Origin: a virus
Strand: one strand, 5' to 3'
Virus record (IMG/VR): IMGVR_UViG_3300006334_000115
Location: 1-20,293 of that record
Length of the DNA stretch: 20,293 bases
Shown piece after piece: positions 5,481-12,516 of this stretch. The notes beneath the pieces are model-generated. The model was given only the letters and a program-made list of their open reading frames with translations. It ran no database searches and had not been told where the DNA came from. The translations under genes and the position numbers were made by a program. Within the stretch, counting starts at the first letter, position 1. The number at the start of each line of letters is the position of its first letter.

Positions 5481-7706
5481 CTATGCAATCTGGTCGATGA
5501 AGGAAGATAAGATCTTCTTGTTCATCTTCTTTCCTTTTAGAGACTTAACGAATGCTCTCTTGATATCTGCTTTTGAATCTGACTTAGGTTCAAACTCAGA
5601 GTCAGTGTTTAGTGCTGATGCTGCTAGACCATACTGAACTGTCCAGTATGAAGATGCACAGATGAATGATTTTGTTTTCTTCCACTCTGCATTTGCACGT
5701 GATACGTTCTCTTCTGTGTAGTCGTCACCGAAGCAATCTACTTTGAATCTGTGCCACTCACCTGATCCTAGTAGTCTGATATTCATGAAAGAACACTCAG
5801 GGAATCTGTCACGTAAGTAAGATACAAACTGTCTTGTTTGTCCTGAGTAGTAGTCTCCTGAGAACTTATACATTCTACCTGTCTTGCGGTCACGTAGGAT
5901 GTATCCGTTACCCATGTGTGATGCGAAGAGTGACTCTGTTCCGTCTCTGTCAACATACTTCTTACCCGCACGTAATGGATTGCCATCGCCATCAGTTAGA
6001 CATACAACATGAACCTTCTGTGCTCCTGTTCTTGACTTGAACTCAGGGATGATGTCATTCATAGCGATCAAAGACTCATTGAGTGGAGTGCCACCTAGTC
6101 TTAGTTTCTGAGGAACAGCAGCACCACCGTAATTGACAATAGATGATGCAAGACGGTATAGATTTTGTTGCTGTCTGTCTGCAACTCTCTTGTTTGTTTT
6201 ACTTGATAGAACATTGATCATGTTGAAGTTGTCAAGGATAACTTTACCGTTGATCAAAGACTCTTCTGCAACATCGTGGTAACTTCCATGATACTCATAT
6301 GCATCAGTGAAAAGATATACATCATAGTCAATACCAACCTTGCGACAGAATGATACAAGTGTCAATGTCTGTTTGATAGTATCAAGAACCTGATGATGCA
6401 TGGAACCAGACCAATCAACATTGAAGATTAGACCGTGACTCTTAGCATCAGGGATTGTTGTGATCTTCTTGAATAGATCATCATTGTATTTGTATGTGTG
6501 AAGATTAGCAGTATCAAGAATACCAGTTCTAGATGTAGTAGCACGTGCATAACCATCTGCTGCTTTCTTCATCTCAAACTCTTTTACAAGATAATTAACT
6601 TCTTTGTTAGAAGATGTCTTGAATGCTTTGTATGCTGCATCTGATGCATCAAGATCTTGAACTCTCCACTTTGCTTGCTCAAGATCATACTCGTCAGCAA
6701 AGTCTGTTTGACGTCTAAATGCATCTGTCTTAGCATAATGATCTGAAAGATAGTCTTGGATATCTTTGTTAGAAACCATGTAGTTGATAGGAATCTTAGG
6801 AACCTCAACATAGATGTTCTCTCCTGCTTCCTTATTAACAAGTTTCTTCTGTGATTGTGTTGCTGCCTGTGCAGTAGATACTTGTGGAGTATCATCAGTA
6901 GGACCGTTCTGACGTCCTGCTTGTGTAGTTGGATTGCCATGCCACTCTTCTTGCTCATCAGTAGGTTGTGCATCTCTGTCCTTAAGAATGTCAATTGGTT
7001 GTAAGTCTGTTGCTTCTTCCTGACCTTCTTCTTCTCCTGCTTCTGTAGGAGCATTAGATGACTCTACAGTGTTGTTGTTTTCTGACTTACCTGTAGATAG
7101 ATCTTCTAGAGGATTGTTTGAGTCTAGAGCGTCATCTTGCTGAGGTGCTTCTTCTTTCTGTTGCTTGTCAAGTTGCTCTTGGCAGAATACAAAGATCTCT
7201 TTAGCAAGTGCAACTGCATCGTCAAATGTTTCTAGAGCATCACACTTAGGAAGGAATGCTGCTTCCTCTGTTGTGAATGGGATGTCTCTGTAGTTGCCGA
7301 TCTTGTATTGTAGATTGATCTTGTCTGCAAGATTGAGTTGTGTAAGATCTTTGTTGTTAAGACCGAAGAACTCGTCAATGTCAAGTGCTTGGTAACCTTT
7401 GAAGAATGTCTTAGGAAGACCTTCGTATCTACGCTTGATAAGTTTCTCGATACGGATATCTTCTGTTACGTTTAAGAACATCTGTGGAACTTCGTCTAAC
7501 CACTCGTTATCTTCTGGTGTGTATAATGCATGACCTACCTCATGTGCGATGAACATGTCGATAACATCATTACACTCATGCTCCCATGTAGGTAGAGTTA
7601 GGACTCTGCTGTATACTTCAAACTGTGCTGTCTCTACAGGACGATGCTCTACAATAAGATTCTCTGTGGCAAGTAGTTTAGCAAGTGATTCTTTGACGAT
7701 GTTCAT
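5481..7706 (-). CDS. cobT: CobT-like VWA protein with an HExxH metallopeptidase-like N-terminus
   Basis: Large protein (741 aa from this ATG). In CobT the VWA domain partners the CobS ATPase in inserting cobalt into the corrin ring. The C-terminal VWA domain has the MIDAS residues DWSGS (431-435), the Thr of LGGTPL (about 538-543) and LTDGDGN (about 570-576). A low-complexity acidic/Gln linker covers about residues 180-290, as in CobT. The N-terminal region contains AHEVGHALYT (HExxH at 55-59), followed 20 residues later by NVTEDIRIE. This resembles a gluzincin zinc site with a downstream glutamate, so proteolytic activity is possible but unproven. An upstream ATG at 7733 would add nine residues; I prefer 7706 because the added residues sit against a terminator-like hairpin. 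Neither start has a clear Shine-Dalgarno. Confidence 0.85.
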   Translation of the reverse strand: MNIVKESLAKLLATENLIVEHRPVETAQFEVYSRVLTLPTWEHECNDVIDMFIAHEVGHALYTPEDNEWLDEVPQMFLNVTEDIRIEKLIKRRYEGLPKTFFKGYQALDIDEFFGLNNKDLTQLNLADKINLQYKIGNYRDIPFTTEEAAFLPKCDALETFDDAVALAKEIFVFCQEQLDKQQKEEAPQQDDALDSNNPLEDLSTGKSENNNTVESSNAPTEAGEEEGQEEATDLQPIDILKDRDAQPTDEQEEWHGNPTTQAGRQNGPTDDTPQVSTAQAATQSQKKLVNKEAGENIYVEVPKIPINYMVSNKDIQDYLSDHYAKTDAFRRQTDFADEYDLEQAKWRVQDLDASDAAYKAFKTSSNKEVNYLVKEFEMKKAADGYARATTSRTGILDTANLHTYKYNDDLFKKITTIPDAKSHGLIFNVDWSGSMHHQVLDTIKQTLTLVSFCRKVGIDYDVYLFTDAYEYHGSYHDVAEESLINGKVILDNFNMINVLSSKTNKRVADRQQQNLYRLASSIVNYGGAAVPQKLRLGGTPLNESLIAMNDIIPEFKSRTGAQKVHVVCLTDGDGNPLRAGKKYVDRDGTESLFASHMGNGYILRDRKTGRMYKFSGDYYSGQTRQFVSYLRDRFPECSFMNIRLLGSGEWHRFKVDCFGDDYTEENVSRANAEWKKTKSFICASSYWTVQYGLAASALNTDSEFEPKSDSKADIKRAFVKSLKGKKMNKKILSSFIDQIA

Positions 7707-7878
7707 GATAATTGCTTTGTTGTATATACCCATAATAACAAGAAAACCGTCCCTTGGGACGGTTGAGTAGACACTTTATCAACTGTCTACTTCGTTTTCT
7801 TGCTTGACGTAATGCTTGTGGTTTAAGGTGGCGTTTCTTTTCCTTCTTGGAATGATGCTGCCAGTTAGGGGTTGTCAT
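7678..7878 (-). CDS. Small basic protein of unknown function (66 aa)
   Basis: The ATG at 7878 overlaps the gp46 stop (TAATG) and has an excellent AAGGAGG five bases upstream, one of the best ribosome sites in the window, so translation here is very likely. Residues 9-33 are strongly basic (HSKKEKKRHLKPQALRQARK), suggesting nucleic-acid binding. The C-terminal half is encoded through two hairpins, one terminator-like, and the ORF then runs into the start of the CobT-like gene by 29 bases. It is therefore unclear whether the last 30 residues (from about NRPKG) matter. If transcription stops at the hairpin, the mRNA would lack a stop codon. No family recognised. Confidence 0.6.
   Translation of the reverse strand: MTTPNWQHHSKKEKKRHLKPQALRQARKRSRQLIKCLLNRPKGRFSCYYGYIQQSNYHEHRQRITC
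7741..7764 (-). terminator. Rho-independent terminator-like hairpin after gp46 and small basic ORF
   Basis: On the minus strand AACCGTCCC pairs with GGGACGGTT: nine paired bases with a very short loop, or eight with a CAAG tetraloop. It is followed by TTCTTG, giving TTTTCTT across the stem end. A second hairpin, GTAGACA/TGTCTAC at 7767-7790 with a ten-base loop, stands directly upstream. Together they separate the gp46 transcript from the CobT-like gene. Confidence 0.65.
7767..7790. repeat. 7-bp inverted repeat upstream of the terminator
   Basis: The arms gtagaca (7767-7773) and tgtctac (7784-7790) are perfect inverse complements, with the loop ctttatcaac. This is a second hairpin in tandem with the terminator-like one, inside the small basic ORF. 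It may assist termination or protect the 3' end of the gp46 transcript. Confidence 0.5.
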
Positions 7879-9599
7879 TATTCCTCCTTAGTTATGACCG
7901 AGAAGTTTTGTTTTTTCTCCACAGATAATGTGGATGCAAATTTATCCTGTAAGGATTCTGTTTTATGAGAGATAACAAACACATTTGTTTTATCAGAAAC
8001 AGTGTGTAGAATTTTGAGGAAGTCATCAGTACCAGATACATCTAAACTACTATCAAAGATTTCATCTAAGATAAGAAGATTAGTGTTAGCACTGTTCTTC
8101 ATCTTAGCAATAGTTCTCCATGTAAACAAGAGTGCTAAGTCTATTCTCATTTTCTCTCCTTCAGAAAAGGATGCGTATGAGAACTCATCTCTAAATCTGG
8201 ACTTGATAGTTTCTAAGAAATTCTCATCAAGTTCAAAGGACACATAGAAATCTAGTTCCTTGAGATACCTATTTATGAGTTGATTCATAATTGGTAGGTA
8301 TTTCTTTATTATTGTACTCTTGATTCCTGTATCTCGGAGCATATTTGTGACAGTATTGTAATTGTCACGCACTCTTTTTTCGTCAAGTAGGGATTCCTCT
8401 ACCTTCAATCCATCTTTTGCAAGTTGTTTTAATTTATCTTTCTCTTTCTTTAAACTACTATTACTACCAGTTGCTTCGTCTATCTTCTTTTCTATTGCTT
8501 TTATCTGACGTTTACGATATTGTATCTCTCTTTGTGCTTCGCTGATTGCTTGCTGTGTCGTAGATAACTCTTGTACAATTTCATTCTTATTAGATATCTT
8601 AACTAGGATATCATCTAACTCTCCTTTGAGTTGTTCTGTTGCTGTTTCGATTTGCGTGAGTTGATCAGTAATTCCAGATTTCTTATTAGTTCTAAGTTCT
8701 TCTGTGATTGCTTGCTGACAAGTCGGACAATGTTCATTGGATTCAAAAAATTTGTACTCTTTCTTAAATGCCTTCTGTTTATCTTTGAATCTACTTTCAT
8801 AGATACGAAGTTGCGACAGACTAGCATCAACGTTTGCATATTCCTTTAGGGAGTCTTCATATGATTTAGACAACTCAAGGTCTTCATCTACACTCTTTGT
8901 AATATCTTTTATTTCTATTTCAAGATTTTCTATTTCTGCTTTACGTCTAGAGGTATTGGCATTTGATTGTTCTTTAAGATGTTCAATCAATGCTTGTTGT
9001 GTTTCAACTTTGTTCTTTGCTAGTTCAAACTGATACTCAACCTCTCTAATACTTTCTCTTATGAGTTTACATTTTTCTTTTAAGATGCCATTCATAGTAG
9101 AGAAGATACGAATGTCTAAAAGATCTTCAATAACTTCTCTTCTATTTGGTGGGGTAAGTTGCATAAATGGAACAAAGCAAGATGATCCTAAGACCACCAC
9201 CTGAGTAAATGATTTATAATTCAACCCCAGAATACTTTGCTCCAGATATTTTTGCTGCTCCACAGAGGATGCCTCCTCTTTGGTTTTTGTGCCATTGAGA
9301 TAGATTTCAAACACATTAGGTTTTCGCCCTCTGCGTACCATGTATTCACGTGAACCAATAGTAAAGTCTAACTCGACGAGTAGATCCTTTTCGTTTACAG
9401 CGTTGACCAATTGTGAAATTGTAATCTTACGAAAAGGTTTGTTGAATAACGCATAGCACATGGCATCCAAGAATGTGGATTTACCAGCACCATTTGCTCC
9501 AACAATCAAAGTAGCAGGACTTGCATCAAGTCTTATTTCACTAAAAGCATTACCAGTTGAAAGGAAATTCTTCCAACGAATCGACTTAAAAATAATCAT
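7878..9599 (-). CDS. 46: Recombination nuclease ATPase subunit gp46 (Rad50/SbcC-like)
   Basis: SMC-type ATPase subunit of the gp46/47 complex. It resects DNA ends for recombination-dependent replication and degrades host DNA. The 573 aa compare with about 560 in T4. Features in order are Walker A GANGAGKST at residues 34-42, a Q-loop region around 133-150, long coiled coils at about 175-285 and 300-410, a zinc-hook CPTC at 291-294 between them, the ABC signature SFSEGEKMR at 477-485, Walker B LLILDEIFD at 508-516, and the switch histidine in VISHK (His545). The gene starts 11 bases after the DUF3110-like stop, and its 3' end supplies the Shine-Dalgarno for the next ORF. Confidence 0.96.
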   Translation of the reverse strand: MIIFKSIRWKNFLSTGNAFSEIRLDASPATLIVGANGAGKSTFLDAMCYALFNKPFRKITISQLVNAVNEKDLLVELDFTIGSREYMVRRGRKPNVFEIYLNGTKTKEEASSVEQQKYLEQSILGLNYKSFTQVVVLGSSCFVPFMQLTPPNRREVIEDLLDIRIFSTMNGILKEKCKLIRESIREVEYQFELAKNKVETQQALIEHLKEQSNANTSRRKAEIENLEIEIKDITKSVDEDLELSKSYEDSLKEYANVDASLSQLRIYESRFKDKQKAFKKEYKFFESNEHCPTCQQAITEELRTNKKSGITDQLTQIETATEQLKGELDDILVKISNKNEIVQELSTTQQAISEAQREIQYRKRQIKAIEKKIDEATGSNSSLKKEKDKLKQLAKDGLKVEESLLDEKRVRDNYNTVTNMLRDTGIKSTIIKKYLPIMNQLINRYLKELDFYVSFELDENFLETIKSRFRDEFSYASFSEGEKMRIDLALLFTWRTIAKMKNSANTNLLILDEIFDSSLDVSGTDDFLKILHTVSDKTNVFVISHKTESLQDKFASTLSVEKKQNFSVITKEE

Positions 9600-9610
9600 T
9601 CAGACAAAAA

Positions 9611-9877
9611 TTATTCTCTTACATAAGGAGGTACGACTATATCATCAGGAGAGACAACATAATACTCGTGTCCATGTTTAACACAAGAGTGAATAATCTC
9701 TCGATCATCCACTTCTACTACAGACATATCTGGAAAATTATCAGCTTCCAGAAGTCCAGCATAGCGTACTGCGTCGTCTTTGTCAAGGAACATGTAAACC
9801 ATACGTTTATTATTATCAGTTTCTATAGCATATGCACCTTCTCTTTCTTTGCCAGCTACCGCTAAAATATACATCAT
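9611..9877 (-). CDS. DUF3110-like protein (88 aa)
   Basis: Resembles DUF3110, a small family of cyanobacteria and plastid-bearing plants that also occurs in cyanophages. The diagnostic pieces are EGAYAIET at residues 13-20, VYMFLDKDDAVRYAGLLEAD at 27-46 and the VDDREIIHSC block at 56-65. Family function is unknown. The presence of a cyanobacterial family inside the gp47-gp46 pair supports a cyanobacterial host and an acquisition from it. Two ATGs in tandem start the gene; the first (9877) overlaps the gp47 stop as ATGATG, and the second (9874) would remove one residue. There are no membrane segments. Confidence 0.8.
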   Translation of the reverse strand: MMYILAVAGKEREGAYAIETDNNKRMVYMFLDKDDAVRYAGLLEADNFPDMSVVEVDDREIIHSCVKHGHEYYVVSPDDIVVPPYVRE

Positions 9878-10920
9878 ACTAACTCCAATGCCTCAACGTA
9901 TAAGGATTTTAAAATATTTTTGAGTGCATCTTTGTCAGAATGTTCCATATCATCAACATACCTTTCTAGTATTGTTAAAGTATCTTCCTTTTCAATATCT
10001 ATCTCTTCGTTAAGGTCTTGTTCAAATGATGGATCTTCTATAACTTTGATCTCGTGAACTCCTGCAGCATACAATTGACTAATAAATCTTTCAAATTTAT
10101 CTGTATTAGTTTTCTTTTCTACAATAATTTTTATAAAACTCTGAGCATACTCGTGATACTTAAAAATACCTGGTTGTATATTGTCCTCATTGTAATATAT
10201 CTTTTGATATATCTCATATGGGTTTTGGATATACTCTAGTTCTAATGTCTCGGTGTCAAAAATATGAAACCCACGTCTATCTCTATAGTCATTCCAATAG
10301 ATCTGATATGGATTGCCAAGATAAGATATATTACCTCTAGTGCTTTTACGATGGAAGTGACCTGAGAATACTTTTTTAAATCTTCTGTATGGGTCAGTGG
10401 GATTACCATGATCCATAATATATCCTTTATGTGCTTCAAAACCATTGAGTTCTAAGTGACCCATTACAATAGAACACTTAGTTTTATCAAGGAGAGCATA
10501 TGTTTCGTCTGAATTATTTTGATTAATCCATGGCACAAACAATATGGGTAGTCCACCTATCTCTACTTCTGTTGCTTTATCGTAGATATGAATATTATTA
10601 TACTCGCCAATAATACCATCAAGAGTATTGATGTCATTTGTATCTTTAAAATATGCTGTGTGATTACCTACAAGAGAATGAACTGTAATATTCATTTCTC
10701 TTAACTTATCAAAGTATTCTGTCTTACTCCAGTTTGCTGCCCAGAGATCTAGAGTTCTACGATTATCATAAGTATCTCCTAAATCTAATACTGTGTCGAT
10801 CCCGCGTTTTTTTAGGGTAGGAAAGAATACATTCTTATAAAATTTATTAAAGAAATCATGGAACACACGACTAGATTTCCTTGCACCAAAGTGCTGATCA
10901 GTTATTATTGCTACCTTCAT
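9874..10920 (-). CDS. 47: Recombination nuclease subunit gp47 (Mre11/SbcD-like)
   Basis: Metallophosphoesterase nuclease that works with gp46 in end resection and recombination-dependent replication. The 348 aa compare with 339 in T4. The phosphoesterase motifs are all present: DQH at residues 8-10, LGD at 47-49, GNH at 85-87, GH at 154-155 and GHFH at 187-190. These ligate two metal ions. The C-terminal 120 residues are acidic and should hold the capping and gp46-binding regions. Its ATG overlaps the TGA of the oxygenase gene (ATGA). Between gp47 and gp46 only the small DUF3110-like gene is inserted. Confidence 0.95.
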   Translation of the reverse strand: MKVAIITDQHFGARKSSRVFHDFFNKFYKNVFFPTLKKRGIDTVLDLGDTYDNRRTLDLWAANWSKTEYFDKLREMNITVHSLVGNHTAYFKDTNDINTLDGIIGEYNNIHIYDKATEVEIGGLPILFVPWINQNNSDETYALLDKTKCSIVMGHLELNGFEAHKGYIMDHGNPTDPYRRFKKVFSGHFHRKSTRGNISYLGNPYQIYWNDYRDRRGFHIFDTETLELEYIQNPYEIYQKIYYNEDNIQPGIFKYHEYAQSFIKIIVEKKTNTDKFERFISQLYAAGVHEIKVIEDPSFEQDLNEEIDIEKEDTLTILERYVDDMEHSDKDALKNILKSLYVEALELV

Positions 10921-11561
10921 CTAGACCTCATAATAGGAGGAAGTTTACCAGACATACCCATACCAAAAAAGTTTAGAGTTAGTCTTGGTTTGTTACCAAA
11001 TGTTTTTACACCGTGATAAGTTTTACTGTTGAATAGAACTAATCTATTGTAAACGTTTTCTACTGTTACTGTCTCTACAAATTGATCCATCATAGCATTA
11101 AATGCCTCATCATATTCTTCATCAGGTATGTCTTCTCCTAGGTAATGTCTTTCTTTAATTTTTAATTCACTTAGATACTGGGTGCAATATCCTTGTTTTG
11201 TTTTGTATATAGATGTCCCAGTATTAGGTTCGGGGTTCTTTGATAAGTATACTATACCACCAAAGTGTGTGTCAATATCTTGATGTACCCAACCACGGTT
11301 TTTGTTACCCTTGGCAAATGGTCTGATATTCTGGAAATGACATTGCATTGTCCATTGGTCTGGGCAGTTATCATGGAATAGAAGATGAATCTTCTGTCCA
11401 AAGTATGTAAAGAAACGATGATCCTCAAGGTGCATCTGTTTCGTTCTAGTACCTGGCCAGTTGCCTGTATCGGGAGAATAGTATTTAAAACTCTCTGCTA
11501 GTTCTACTATATCGTCAGGGTTATCAAAAAAATTATCTACAATAGTTATAGGGTAGGTCAC
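10917..11561 (-). CDS. 2-oxoglutarate/Fe(II)-dependent oxygenase
   Basis: Predicted non-haem iron dioxygenase of 214 aa. The iron-binding triad is visible as HQD (His93, Asp95) and His183 in TYHGVK. Arg193 in PRLTLNFF is placed to bind 2-oxoglutarate. The spacing fits the double-stranded beta-helix fold. 2OG oxygenases are frequent in T4-like cyanophages, and their substrates are mostly unknown; base, protein or small-molecule hydroxylation are all possible. The start is GTG at 11561, overlapping the gp55 stop as GTGA, with no upstream ATG available. It sits between the late sigma factor and gp47, so it is probably expressed with replication and recombination genes. Confidence 0.85.
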   Translation of the reverse strand: MTYPITIVDNFFDNPDDIVELAESFKYYSPDTGNWPGTRTKQMHLEDHRFFTYFGQKIHLLFHDNCPDQWTMQCHFQNIRPFAKGNKNRGWVHQDIDTHFGGIVYLSKNPEPNTGTSIYKTKQGYCTQYLSELKIKERHYLGEDIPDEEYDEAFNAMMDQFVETVTVENVYNRLVLFNSKTYHGVKTFGNKPRLTLNFFGMGMSGKLPPIMRSR

Positions 11562-12028
11562 TTAATTTTTATCTGCACGTTCTCCTTAATAGTATTATAG
11601 TCAGAGGATCCAGTTTTGTCATCTGTATGGAAAGCAACCTCATATCCTGACTTGTCTAATATTTTATTCTTAATTTCTAGTTGACGTTTTTCTTTTTGTA
11701 TCCTTCTTAGAAATGCATAGTATATAATCTGAGTAAAGTAAGCAAAAGGATTCTTACTTTTGTCTGGATTAAAATTTTGAATATATTGTACGCAGTTCTC
11801 AATGCCATCACATATCATATCCTCACGGAACATGTAGTTGACAAAATTTGGTTTGTATGACAAGTGTGTTGCTATCTTTAAAAAACACTCGCCAATGTAA
11901 TTACTAATCGGTGGACGCTTTTCTCCCGCTTCTTCTGCTCTAAGACACTGTGCTTTGAAAATTACTAGTGCTTCTAGAAACTCTTTATTATTGACATAGT
12001 GCTCACTCTGTACTCTTTTTCTTACCAT
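11558..12028 (-). CDS. 55: Late-transcription sigma factor gp55
   Basis: Divergent sigma factor that directs host RNA polymerase to phage late promoters, with help from the gp45 clamp and a coactivator. The 156 aa are shorter than T4 gp55 (185 aa) but fit my memory of the cyanophage form. The sigma region 2-like core is at about residues 64-120: MFREDMICDGIENCVQYI, then FNPDKSKNPFAYFTQIIYYA and the basic FLRRIQKEKRQ that should touch promoter DNA. A classic Shine-Dalgarno is not visible. A well-formed sigma70-like promoter lies 23-51 bases upstream, so it is likely transcribed early by unmodified host polymerase. Its predicted targets, TATAAATA elements, occur in the capsid region of this window. 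Confidence 0.9.
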   Translation of the reverse strand: MVRKRVQSEHYVNNKEFLEALVIFKAQCLRAEEAGEKRPPISNYIGECFLKIATHLSYKPNFVNYMFREDMICDGIENCVQYIQNFNPDKSKNPFAYFTQIIYYAFLRRIQKEKRQLEIKNKILDKSGYEVAFHTDDKTGSSDYNTIKENVQIKIK

Positions 12029-12050
12029 CTTGGAGGTCTTTGTTAGTTAT

Positions 12051-12079
12051 ATTTTATAGGAAATATTAGCGATTGTCAA
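12051..12079 (-). promoter_or_regulatory. Sigma70-like promoter upstream of gp55
   Basis: TTGACA (-35) at 12074-12079, a 17-base spacer, and TAAAAT (-10) at 12051-12056 on the minus strand, in a 101-base gap before gp55. The -35 is a perfect match, the -10 has one mismatch and the spacing is ideal. It is the best host-type promoter I see in the window and fits early or middle expression of gp55, the oxygenase, gp47 and gp46. Confidence 0.7.
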
Positions 12080-12097
12080 TAGGGACTTGACAAATCG
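12070..12097. repeat. Inverted repeat overlapping the gp55 promoter -35
   Basis: The left arm cgattgtcaa (12070-12079) and right arm ttgacaaatcg (12087-12097) are inverse complements apart from one extra base, around a seven-base centre. The left arm contains the -35 hexamer. A dyad placed there could be an operator for a repressor or activator, or could come from chance duplication of the -35. Confidence 0.55.
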
Positions 12098-12129
12098 TAA
12101 AATTGCCTGTAGACTCTGAGTGTGCTCTT

Positions 12130-12516
12130 TCAAGGATTGGTCTGGTCCTTATTATAAGACTTCTCTAGAGAGACTCTTGCTTCATCGACTGTAGATATTC
12201 TTCCTTTACCTTCGGGTATTAGATCTCCGTTTAGTTTACGTAGAGACATAGCATAGAATACTTGAACCTCTGCGTCAACTTCTACTATAGTAATAATTTT
12301 ATCTTTAGGTATTATAAACTGTTCTTCCTTAGAGAACTTCATCCATGGAGAGACCTTTGCTCCCGCTTTATTGCCTTGCATAACAACCTCTTCAACTTCT
12401 ATAGGGTTGTCTACAATTAGATAGTCTCCGTTGTCATCTCTCACAGAGGTAACTATAGAGAGAATCTCCTCTCCAGACACTAACTTTAATGCTGCTAAGA
12501 ATTCTTCTTTATCCAT
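12130..12516 (-). CDS. Probable Sm-like (LSm/Hfq-fold) protein
   Basis: The 128-aa product opens MDKEEFLAALKLVSGEEILS and continues with SIVTSVRDDNGDYLIVDNPI. This matches the Sm1 pattern, a short helix, then strands with L-x-SGE and a conserved Asp and Asn-Pro. The second part, IIPKDKIITIVEVDAEVQVF, could be the Sm2 strands. From memory, an Sm-like protein of probable cyanophage origin has been described structurally from marine metagenomic data; this gene may belong to that family. RNA binding is inferred only. An upstream start at 12588 exists, but ATG 12516 has a strong AGGAGT five bases ahead. It overlaps the UvsW 3' end by eight bases. Confidence 0.75.
   Translation of the reverse strand: MDKEEFLAALKLVSGEEILSIVTSVRDDNGDYLIVDNPIEVEEVVMQGNKAGAKVSPWMKFSKEEQFIIPKDKIITIVEVDAEVQVFYAMSLRKLNGDLIPEGKGRISTVDEARVSLEKSYNKDQTNP

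Noticed and set aside
6584-7054. Minus-strand ORF of 156 codons inside the CobT-like gene
   Set aside because: A shifted frame of the low-complexity Gln/Glu linker, producing Leu/Gln/Arg runs; no start signals.
4327-7706. Straight reading of the CobS/CobT-like pair as a vitamin B12 synthesis module
   Set aside because: Not accepted as proven: no CobN or other cobalamin gene is present in the window and the CobT-like N-terminus carries an HExxH motif.
8270-8276. ATAAATA match on the minus strand inside gp46 (another lies in UvsW near 12907)
   Set aside because: Deep within coding sequence, not in front of a gene; AT-rich DNA gives such matches by chance.
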